Source: Azoarcus sp. (GTDB taxonomy: Bacteria; Pseudomonadota; Gammaproteobacteria; Burkholderiales; Rhodocyclaceae). From it: a stretch of 5,101 nt of DNA. Location: assembly GCA_031268685.1 (NCBI GenBank), contig JAIRWW010000174.1, forward strand, positions 1 through 5,101, written 5' to 3'. The notes under the pieces were generated by a model. That model searched no databases. It was not told where the DNA came from and worked only from the letters and a program-made list of their open reading frames with translations. A program made the translations under genes and the position numbers. Below, piece by piece: positions 1-5,101 of the stretch (position 1 is its first letter; each line of letters opens with the position of its first letter).

Positions 1-695
1 CCGTGCCGTTTCAGTTCTTCTATTGCAGCAGTTTCAAGGGTGGCGTAGTCGTGCACGCCGCCGCGCACTGCGTCGGCGATGATGGCAAGTTGCCTGTACA
101 GGCGCGGCGCTTCGGCGCGCTCTGCTGTGGAGAGGTATCTGTTGCGTGAGGAAAGCGCCAAACCATCGGCTGCACGGATAGTGTCCTGTGCAAAGATTTC
201 CGTAGGCAGCGCCAATTCGCGCACCATGTTTGTCAACACCATTAGTTGCTGGTAGTCCTTTTTGCCGAAAACGGCAAGGTCTGGAGCAACGATGTTGAAT
301 AGTTTGAGCACCACGGTTGCCACGCCGCGAAAATGGCCGGGACGGCAAGCGCCTTCGAGTATGTCCGCTTGCCCAGGGGCGGGGGCGACGCTGTAGCCCT
401 GCGCTTGCGGGTACATGACTGTTTCATCGGGGGCGAAAAGATGCGCGACACCGGCGGCTTCCAGTTTTTCACGGTCGGCATCTGGCGTGCGCGGGTATTT
501 GTCGAAATCTTCGCCGGGACCGAATTGCAGGCGGTTTACGAAGATGCTGGCAACGACGGTTTCGGCGCGCTTTGCCGCTTCGCGCATGAGGACGATGTGG
601 CCGTCATGCAGATTGCCCATGGTGGGCACCAAGGCGACCCGTCCGGCCTTGGCGCGCGCCGCGCGCATACTGGCGATAGTGGTATGAATCTGCAT
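1..695 (-). CDS. panC: Pantothenate synthetase (pantoate--beta-alanine ligase), C-terminus cut by the window edge
   Basis: PanC joins pantoate and beta-alanine with ATP, through a pantoyl-adenylate, to give pantothenate in the cytosol; it is the last step of the pathway. Translating the minus strand from ATG at 695 gives 231 uninterrupted residues. The nucleotidyltransferase motif [10 protein letters not shown] lies at about 24-33, with H30 and H33 as the HxGH pair. [20 protein letters not shown] follows at 51-70, [13 protein letters not shown] at 113-125, FGKKDYQQ at 143-150 (K146 matches the conserved substrate lysine) and DGLALSSRN at 177-185. The family is usually about 280 residues, so roughly 50 are missing beyond base 1; nothing suggests a broken gene. 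The start lies 9 bp after the panB stop. I see no good Shine-Dalgarno there, so translation may depend on coupling to panB. Identity is certain from the motifs and the panB neighbour. Confidence 0.97.
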   Translation of the reverse strand, partial: MQIHTTIASMRAARAKAGRVALVPTMGNLHDGHIVLMREAAKRAETVVASIFVNRLQFGPGEDFDKYPRTPDADREKLEAAGVAHLFAPDETVMYPQAQGYSVAPAPGQADILEGACRPGHFRGVATVVLKLFNIVAPDLAVFGKKDYQQLMVLTNMVRELALPTEIFAQDTIRAADGLALSSRNRYLSTAERAEAPRLYRQLAIIADAVRGGVHDYATLETAAIEELKRH

Positions 696-704
696 TGTTC
701 TGTT

Positions 705-1520
705 TCAGTAGCAATGTTCCGGCGCGGGAAAGCTGCCGTCCCTGACGGCGGCGGCGTAGGCGGAGACGGCTTCGTCTATGGAAGCTGCGCCCTGCATGAA
801 GTTGCGCACGAAGCGCGCCGTCTTGCCAGGAAAGACGCCGAGCATGTCGTGCATGACCAGCACCTGACCGTCGCACAGGGGGCCAGCGCCGATGCCGATG
901 GTCGCCATTGCCGTCAGGCTGGCGGTGATCTCTCCCGCAAGATCGGCGGGCAACATTTCCATGACCAGCAGCGCGGCGCCAGCTTGCTCCAATGCGAGTG
1001 CGTCCGCCTTGAGACGGGCTGCACCGGCATCACCGCGTCCCTGCACACGGTAGCCGCCGAGCTGGTGCACCGATTGCGGAGTAAGTCCGATATGGGCGCA
1101 TACCGGTACGCCGCGTTCGACGAGGAAACGCACGGTTTCGGCCATGTACTGGCCGCCTTCGAGTTTGACCATCTGCGCGCCAGCAGCCATCAGGCGGACG
1201 GAACTGCGCATGGCCTGGGTGGGGCTTTCCTGATAGCTGCCGAATGGCAGGTCACTGAGTATGAAGGCGCGCTTCGCGCCTCTGCCCACGCATTCGGTGT
1301 GGTAGACCATCTGGTCGAGCGTGACAGGCAATGTGGTCGTTTGCCCCTGGATGGTGTTGCCGAGGGAGTCGCCGACCAGGATGGTATCGACGCCGCAATG
1401 GTCGAACAGGGCGGCAAAGCTGGCATCGTAGCAAGTGAGCATGGCGATCCTGCGGCCTTCGGCGCGCATTTTGCCCAGTTCGGAAAGCGTGACGGGTTTG
1501 TCGTTCTGGAGATAGCTCAT
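705..1520 (-). CDS. panB: 3-methyl-2-oxobutanoate hydroxymethyltransferase (ketopantoate hydroxymethyltransferase)
   Basis: PanB transfers a hydroxymethyl group from 5,10-methylenetetrahydrofolate to 2-oxoisovalerate, making ketopantoate, the first committed step to pantothenate. The 271-residue product is full length for this TIM-barrel family. Landmarks are TCYDASFA (29-36), [12 protein letters not shown] (48-59), SDLPFGSY (89-96), VKLEGG (118-123), HIGLTPQSV (143-151), GGYRVQGRG (155-163), and [18 protein letters not shown] (208-225). D51, D90 and E121 align with the Mg2+ ligands D45, D84 and E114 of the E. coli enzyme, and E188 with its catalytic E181, so it should be active. The start at 1520 is well fixed: an in-frame TAA lies just upstream and an AGGAGG site precedes it. 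panC follows after 9 bp, the usual panBC order. The intermediate step (ketopantoate reductase) is not in this window. Confidence 0.98.
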   Translation of the reverse strand: MSYLQNDKPVTLSELGKMRAEGRRIAMLTCYDASFAALFDHCGVDTILVGDSLGNTIQGQTTTLPVTLDQMVYHTECVGRGAKRAFILSDLPFGSYQESPTQAMRSSVRLMAAGAQMVKLEGGQYMAETVRFLVERGVPVCAHIGLTPQSVHQLGGYRVQGRGDAGAARLKADALALEQAGAALLVMEMLPADLAGEITASLTAMATIGIGAGPLCDGQVLVMHDMLGVFPGKTARFVRNFMQGAASIDEAVSAYAAAVRDGSFPAPEHCY

Positions 1521-1532
1521 AGTGTCTTCGAC

Positions 1533-1538
1533 CCTCCT
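1533..1538 (-). promoter_or_regulatory. Strong ribosome binding site of panB
   Basis: The minus strand reads AAAGGAGGG here, a near-perfect Shine-Dalgarno. About 12 bases separate GGAGG from the ATG at 1520, somewhat longer than ideal. It is the only clear Shine-Dalgarno among the gene starts in this window, so panB may be translated more strongly than its neighbours. A CTCC about 7 bases upstream could pair with GGAG, but that stem is too short to claim as a switch. Confidence 0.75.
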
Positions 1539-1583
1539 TTACGGGGAGCGAAGTTTCGGACAAACCGGAAGGATATGCAAGTA

Positions 1584-1603
1584 AGGCCGCTCGCGGGCGG
1601 CCT
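1584..1603 (-). terminator. GC-rich hairpin after the kinase stop codon, possible weak terminator or attenuator
   Basis: A perfect 7-bp inverted repeat (AGGCCGC / GCGGCCT on the minus strand) with a 6-base loop begins at the last base of the kinase TGA stop. The transcript then reads UUACUUG, which is only partly U-rich, so intrinsic termination would be incomplete at best. It sits in the 82-bp gap before panB. It could reduce readthrough into panBC or protect the upstream mRNA 3' end. The stem is seen directly; its role is inference. Confidence 0.4.
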
Positions 1604-2292
1604 CAGCCCGCGTAGCCGAAAAACTCGCGGTGGCTGCGCATTTCTCCCAGACGCTCGATGAGAAGCTTGAAGTCTTCTTCGTTGTCGACCGGGTTGAGCA
1701 CGGCAGCATCGACGACGAAAAGCGGCGCTGCTTCGTATTGGAAAAAGAAGTTGGCGTAGCGCTTGGCAATTATTTCGAGATAAGACTCGGTGATCCGGCG
1801 TTCGGTGTCGATGCCGCGTTTGTGTATGCGCTCGACCAGCGCCACGGTAGGCGCTTGCAAATAGATGACGAGATCCGGAACAGGCGGAGAGGCTGGCTTC
1901 ATTGCCGCGTAAATTCGCTCGTAGATGGCGAATTCGTCGGGCTGAAGGGTGATGCGGGCAAATAGCGGGTCTCGTTCGAGCATAAAGTCGGAGACGACGC
2001 GCAGGTTTTTGCCCGCGCCATCGCGTTCGAGCATAGCAAGCTGGTCGAGGCGCTGGAACAGAAAAGACAATTGGGCGGGCAAGGCCCAGCGTTCCTGGTT
2101 TTGGTAGAAGCGGGCGAGAAAGGGGTTTTTTTGCGGTTGTTCAAATAGCTGTTTTGCCGATAGATGTTCGGCCAGCCGCTTCGCCAGCGAGGTTTTGCCT
2201 GCGCCGATCGGGCCTTCGACGGCGATGTAGCGTGCTCTGTCGAGCATGGATGGCATTTCGCCCGGTCGCGCGTGAAGAGTGGTATCGCTCAT
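1603..2292 (-). CDS. Deoxynucleoside kinase family protein (deoxyadenosine/deoxyguanosine kinase-like)
   Basis: This cytosolic P-loop kinase probably phosphorylates a deoxynucleoside to its 5'-monophosphate with ATP for nucleotide salvage; sequence alone does not settle the base specificity. Numbering from ATG at 2292 (229 residues), YIAVEGPIGAGKTSLAKRL at about 22-40 holds the Walker A motif (G27-T34). E51 in LFEQPQKNPF occupies the place of the catalytic base. SDFMLERDPLFAR (101-113) matches the D/ERS-like region, DLVIYLQAP (140-148) is a core strand, and KRGIDTERRI (158-167) is the arginine-rich LID. Length is normal for the family. I chose 2292 because it forms an ATGA overlap with the upstream stop. 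ATG codons at 2256 and 2247 are possible, since homologs often begin close to the RYI-VEGPIG motif. No start has a clear Shine-Dalgarno, which favours coupling. Kinases of this family near panBC are familiar in betaproteobacteria. Confidence 0.88.
   Translation of the reverse strand: MSDTTLHARPGEMPSMLDRARYIAVEGPIGAGKTSLAKRLAEHLSAKQLFEQPQKNPFLARFYQNQERWALPAQLSFLFQRLDQLAMLERDGAGKNLRVVSDFMLERDPLFARITLQPDEFAIYERIYAAMKPASPPVPDLVIYLQAPTVALVERIHKRGIDTERRITESYLEIIAKRYANFFFQYEAAPLFVVDAAVLNPVDNEEDFKLLIERLGEMRSHREFFGYAG
2289..2292 (-). other. ATGA stop/start overlap between the PAS-EAL gene and the kinase gene
   Basis: The minus strand reads CCTGACATGAGC, in which TGA ends the PAS-EAL frame and ATG opens the kinase frame. 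No Shine-Dalgarno precedes this ATG (the upstream bases are pyrimidine-rich), so translation by terminating ribosomes is a plausible mechanism. If the kinase instead starts at 2256 or 2247 the genes do not overlap. Confidence 0.6.
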
Positions 2293-3569
2293 GTCAGGCA
2301 AAAGAAGCGGTTCGACAAAAAAACAGCGAATGTGTGTTCATCCTGCGTAGCGCCGATGAATGGGCCTTGCTGGAGTTCACAGCCCAGTGCGAGGAAAAAA
2401 TCCTGTTGCGCCCGGTTTCGCACGCCACGCGCCAATACCTGGATGCCGAGCGGCGCTGCCATATGGACGATGGCCTCGATCAACGCCGTGTCGTTGTCGT
2501 TCCGGCCAACTTGTCCGGCGAAGGCGGCATCGAGTTTGAGCGTGCCGAAATGGTGGCGAGCCAATTGCGCAATCGGCGCTGGATCGCGGCCAAAATTGTC
2601 GAGGGCAAGCTGAACGCCCATGTCTGCCAGAGCTTGCAGGATGGATGCGGCTTCGCTTCCGGGCAGGGAAAGCGCGCGCGCGTCGATGGAGAGTTCCAGG
2701 CGTTGCGGTTCAAGCCGGCTTGCCGTCAGGGCCGGGCCGATCAGCGCCGGCAAGGCTGCGTCCAGGATTTGGCCTGCGCCAATGCCCAGGCTGATGGCCG
2801 GAGCGCGGTTCTGGATGTGCGGCCACGTATTGGCGGCGCGGAAAATGGCGGCGAGCGTGCGGGCATCGAACCCGGCATCGGCGCAGCCGTCTGAGTCTGA
2901 GCTGCCATCGGCGAGATGCGCGCTGGCGCTGGAATCTTGTCCTTGCGGCAGCCAGCGCGGCAAGGCTTCGACGGCGTGTATCGCACCGCTACGGACATGA
3001 ATCTGCGGCTGGAAATAAAGCGAAAGTACGGGCTGGCCGTCCTGCACAGGCCGCAAACCCGGGGAAATGCAGGCGTCCGGCCTTTCATTGCCAATAACGA
3101 TGGCATGAATACCAGGGCGCAGGCGGGGCGCGGCGATGTAGGGAAAATCATGCGCGCGCCCATCGGGCAGGATGAGCGAGAGCGTACCGCGCGCCTCTCC
3201 CCGGATCAGCAACCTCTCCCTGGCGTCGAGGAAAGCGCGCCCGTCGGCGAACAGATCGGCCAGCGGTTGCCCGGCAAGTTGACGGTAGCTGCGGCCGAGC
3301 AGACGGCAAGCGGCGCTGTTGGCGTCGATGATGCACTCGTCGCCAGTAATGATCAGCCCCTCGTCGATCAGTTCGAGCAAGGCCAGATAGACGCCTACTT
3401 CCGCCCCTTCCGACAAATCGGGGACGAAGGCCGCCCTGCCGTTGCCGTTCTGTGGAGAAGGGTCTGTATTCATCGGAGGCTGCATACCCGGGGTGTCCAG
3501 TCTGCTATATCGGCGCGGGCGGCGGATAGGTGAGAAAGCTTGAAACGTTGCGTGCAGGATACTCGCCAT
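2289..3569 (-). CDS. PAS domain protein with a degenerate, probably non-catalytic EAL domain
   Basis: The 426-residue product has a PAS-like domain at about 63-160 (LLELIDEGLIITGDECIIDANSAACRLLGRS, then QLAGQPLADLF), then an EAL-like domain at about 182-417. No GGDEF domain and no membrane segment is visible. EAL landmarks are recognisable: LYFQPQIHVRSGAIHAVEALPRW (184-206), ISLGIGAGQ (259-267), LELSID (291-296), LALDNFG (321-327), TLKLD (343-347), LARGV (379-383) and QGPF (401-404). Against the active EAL consensus, E201, D324, K345 and Q401 are kept. The NxS Asn is G262, the ITE Glu is I295, the second Asp of DDFG is N325 and the AEGVE Glu is R381. Cyclic-di-GMP hydrolysis is therefore unlikely; a signal-sensing or adaptor role is inferred. 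The segment at 210-232 is Ser/Asp/Ala-rich and replaces the usual EFIP loop. The start is uncertain: ATGs at 3485 and 3473 are alternatives, and no start has a good Shine-Dalgarno. Confidence 0.85.
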   Translation of the reverse strand: MASILHATFQAFSPIRRPRRYSRLDTPGMQPPMNTDPSPQNGNGRAAFVPDLSEGAEVGVYLALLELIDEGLIITGDECIIDANSAACRLLGRSYRQLAGQPLADLFADGRAFLDARERLLIRGEARGTLSLILPDGRAHDFPYIAAPRLRPGIHAIVIGNERPDACISPGLRPVQDGQPVLSLYFQPQIHVRSGAIHAVEALPRWLPQGQDSSASAHLADGSSDSDGCADAGFDARTLAAIFRAANTWPHIQNRAPAISLGIGAGQILDAALPALIGPALTASRLEPQRLELSIDARALSLPGSEAASILQALADMGVQLALDNFGRDPAPIAQLARHHFGTLKLDAAFAGQVGRNDNDTALIEAIVHMAAPLGIQVLARGVRNRAQQDFFLALGCELQQGPFIGATQDEHTFAVFLSNRFFCLT

Positions 3570-3572
3570 GAC

Positions 3573-3601
3573 CGGGACAGATCAGATGAATAAGCGGGAC
3601 A
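3573..3601. repeat. Pair of 7-bp direct repeats between helicase and PAS-EAL genes
   Basis: CGGGACA occurs at 3573-3579 and again at 3595-3601, 22 bp apart start to start, or about two helical turns. Both copies lie in the 41-bp intergenic gap, just upstream of the longest PAS-EAL frame. Such spacing would suit a dimeric regulator, but the repeats are short and chance is a fair explanation. I find no convincing -35/-10 pair nearby. Confidence 0.35.
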
Positions 3602-3610
3602 AGTCGGCGG

Positions 3611-5017
3611 TTATTTCTTGCCCAATCCGCCGAGAAGCGCGGCCAGCGGGCGGCGCGGCCTATCGGGCGGCTCGGCGGATGCCGTGGCTTTCGCCGCGCC
3701 ATAGCTCGCCGCAGGTTCGTAAGGCTTGGAAAAATCGAAGCCATCGGCGGCAATCACCGGGCGCGGAACTGGGTGGTCGCGTTTCGCGTTTTTACCGCTG
3801 CGCTTTTGCCCGGCGCGCTCATCAAGGTCACGACGGCCATGGCGATGAGCGCCAGCCTCGTCGGCATACCCGGCTCCCGGCTCGAAACCGGGCACGGTTT
3901 CTTGCGGTATCTCGAATTTGATCAGCTTCTGGATATCCGCCAGCAAGTGATTTTCCTCGGCGCTCACCAGCGACACCGCGTTGCCCTTGTGCCCGGCGCG
4001 GCCTGTGCGGCCAATGCGGTGGATGTAATCCTCGGCGGTATGCGGCAGCTCGAAATTGATGACGCAAGGCAGCTCATCGATATCCAGCCCCCGCGCGGCG
4101 ACGTCCGTGGCAATCAGCACGCGCAACTGGCCGCTTCGGAAAGCATCCAGCGTTTCGGTGCGCTGCTGCTGGCTTTTATCGCCGTGTATGGCATTCGCCG
4201 AAATATCGCTTTGTTCGAGAAACCGCGCAAGGCGTCCGCACACGAGTTTTGTACCGACAAAGACGAGCACCTGGGTATCGGGCTGGCCGCGCAGCAAATG
4301 CACGAGCAAATTGCGTTTCAACCTGGCATCCACCGGATGCACGACATGCGTGATGGTTTCCGACACCGTGTTGCGGCGTGCGACCTCGATCAGCTGTGGG
4401 GCTTTCAGCATCTGGTCGGCGAGTTTTTTGATTTCTTCCGAGAACGTAGCGGAAAACAAAAGGCTTTGCCGATTGGCGGGCAACAGGGTCAGGATGCGGC
4501 GGATATCGGGGATGAACCCCATGTCGAGCATACGGTCGGCCTCATCGAGCACCAGCACTTCGACCTGGGAGAGATTGATCGTCTTCTGCTGCACATGGTC
4601 GAGCAGCCGTCCCGGCGTGGCGATCACGATCTCGATACCGCGGCGCAATTCCTGGATTTGCGAGTTCATGTCGACGCCGCCATACACACAGGTGGCGCGC
4701 AAAGAAAGGTGGCAGCCATATTCGGCAACCGATGCGAAAACCTGCACGGCCAGTTCCCTGGTAGGCGCAAGAATCAAGGCCCGCAACTGATGCCGGGCGG
4801 GCGAGGCGCTGGTGTTGGCGTGGCGGGCCAGCCGTTGCAGCAAAGGCAAGGTGAAGCCCGCCGTTTTACCAGTGCCGGTCTGCGCGCCGCCCATGACGTC
4901 GCGCCCGGCGAGAATGACAGGAATGGCTTGCTGCTGGATGGGCGTCGGTTCGGTGTAGCCCGCGTCGGTGACGGCTCGCAGAAGTTCCGGAATGAGGCCG
5001 AGATCGGCAAAACTCAT
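3611..5017 (-). CDS. rhlE: ATP-dependent DEAD-box RNA helicase, RhlE type
   Basis: The product unwinds or remodels RNA duplexes using ATP; RhlE-type helicases act in ribosome assembly and RNA turnover. The 468-residue protein has a complete two-RecA-domain core. The Q motif has F3 and PTPIQ (24-28); motif I is AQTGTGKT (45-52), Ia PTRELA (85-90), Ib TPGR (134-137), II DEAD (158-161) and III SAT (189-191). In domain 2, VFVGTK (252-257), ATDVAARGLD (303-312) and HRIGRTGR (333-340) are motifs IV, V and VI. All catalytic residues are present. After about 370 comes a basic, low-complexity tail (for example HGRRDLDERAGQKRSGKNAKR), typical of RNA-binding extensions and variable between species. The frame stays open to the right edge via a GTG at 5101, but MSFADLGL at 5017 is the usual family N-terminus. 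No strong Shine-Dalgarno precedes it, only an A-rich stretch. The gene name rests on overall resemblance; a different DEAD-box subfamily label is possible. Confidence 0.93.
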   Translation of the reverse strand: MSFADLGLIPELLRAVTDAGYTEPTPIQQQAIPVILAGRDVMGGAQTGTGKTAGFTLPLLQRLARHANTSASPARHQLRALILAPTRELAVQVFASVAEYGCHLSLRATCVYGGVDMNSQIQELRRGIEIVIATPGRLLDHVQQKTINLSQVEVLVLDEADRMLDMGFIPDIRRILTLLPANRQSLLFSATFSEEIKKLADQMLKAPQLIEVARRNTVSETITHVVHPVDARLKRNLLVHLLRGQPDTQVLVFVGTKLVCGRLARFLEQSDISANAIHGDKSQQQRTETLDAFRSGQLRVLIATDVAARGLDIDELPCVINFELPHTAEDYIHRIGRTGRAGHKGNAVSLVSAEENHLLADIQKLIKFEIPQETVPGFEPGAGYADEAGAHRHGRRDLDERAGQKRSGKNAKRDHPVPRPVIAADGFDFSKPYEPAASYGAAKATASAEPPDRPRRPLAALLGGLGKK

Positions 5018-5072
5018 AGCTATTTTTTTCAGGTTGGCTTGTCCGCGGCGCCGTTCGATGAACGCTCGACGT

Positions 5073-5094
5073 ATCCACGTGGGAAAGCGTGGAT
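5073..5094. promoter_or_regulatory. Inverted repeat overlapping the putative helicase promoter
   Basis: ATCCACG (5073-5079) and CGTGGAT (5088-5094) form a perfect 7-bp inverted repeat around an 8-base spacer. A second, embedded palindrome, CCACGTGG, lies at 5075-5082. The right arm runs into the -10-like box, and the rest covers the expected transcription start. It could be an operator or the first stem of the 5' leader; sequence alone does not separate these. Confidence 0.45.
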
Positions 5095-5098
5095 TATA
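5093..5098 (-). promoter_or_regulatory. Putative -10 promoter element of the helicase gene or operon
   Basis: The minus strand reads GTGTATAATCC, giving an exact TATAAT consensus 75 bases upstream of the helicase ATG at 5017. Transcription would start near 5085-5090, leaving a leader of about 70 bases. The -35 element would lie beyond the right edge and cannot be checked. This is the only convincing promoter element seen for the five-gene series. Confidence 0.5.
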
Positions 5099-5101
5099 CA
5101 C

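Noticed and set aside
1521..1602. A separate panB promoter or a riboswitch in the 82-bp kinase-panB gap.
   Set aside because: TTGCAT followed 17 bases later by GAAACT is a poor promoter match, and the gap is too short and too simple for a known riboswitch. Only the hairpin and the Shine-Dalgarno are supportable.
333..1661. A 442-codon open frame on the plus strand opposite panB and part of panC.
   Set aside because: Its codons are in exact register with the panB and panC codons on the other strand. It stays open because those GC-rich genes rarely use TTA, CTA or TCA. The product resembles no family I know, and both minus-strand genes are certain.
2154..3533. Two long plus-strand open frames (2154-2894 and 2916-3533) opposite the PAS-EAL gene.
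   Set aside because: The minus-strand frame has recognisable PAS and EAL motifs throughout. The plus-strand products are Arg/Ala-rich with no domain signature, as expected of GC-rich antisense shadows.
3637..3660. Repeated GCGCGGCC motif near the helicase 3' end.
   Set aside because: It lies inside the helicase C-terminal coding sequence (Pro/Arg/Ala codons), is followed by no T-run, and is explained by GC-rich codon use.
5018..5101. A 28-residue N-terminal extension of the helicase from a GTG at 5101.
   Set aside because: MSFADLGL at 5017 matches the family start. The upstream stretch contains the TATAAT box and inverted repeat and reads as a leader.

Overview
The window reads as a tightly packed chromosomal segment of a GC-rich proteobacterium. 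A betaproteobacterium is my best guess. The PanC sequence ([20 protein letters not shown]) and the deoxynucleoside kinase next to panBC both resemble that class, but this rests on recalled family resemblance, not a search. All five genes lie on the minus strand, so transcription runs from high to low coordinates. There is no RNA gene, insertion sequence, CRISPR array or gene-free stretch above 300 bases.

In transcription order: a -10-like TATAAT (5093-5098) sits at the right edge, overlapped by an inverted repeat. Then come an RhlE-type DEAD-box RNA helicase (3611-5017), a PAS protein with a strongly degenerate EAL domain (2289-3569), a P-loop deoxynucleoside kinase (1603-2292), panB (705-1520), and a panC (1-695) that runs off the left edge. 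Gaps are 41 bp (helicase to PAS-EAL), a 4-bp ATGA overlap (PAS-EAL to kinase), 82 bp with a GC-rich hairpin (kinase to panB) and 9 bp (panB to panC). The layout is compatible with one long transcript, perhaps tuned by the hairpin before panB.

Functionally, PanB and PanC are two steps of pantothenate (vitamin B5, coenzyme A precursor) synthesis. The kinase belongs to deoxynucleoside salvage and the helicase to RNA remodelling. The least ordinary gene is the PAS-EAL protein. It keeps the EAL fold landmarks and the first metal-binding Glu, but four positions needed for cyclic-di-GMP hydrolysis are changed and one loop is replaced by a Ser/Asp/Ala-rich linker. It is therefore probably a non-catalytic sensor or adaptor, and its stop codon overlaps the kinase start. 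I see no wholly new system; that protein and its coupling to a nucleotide and cofactor gene cluster are the points to follow up.
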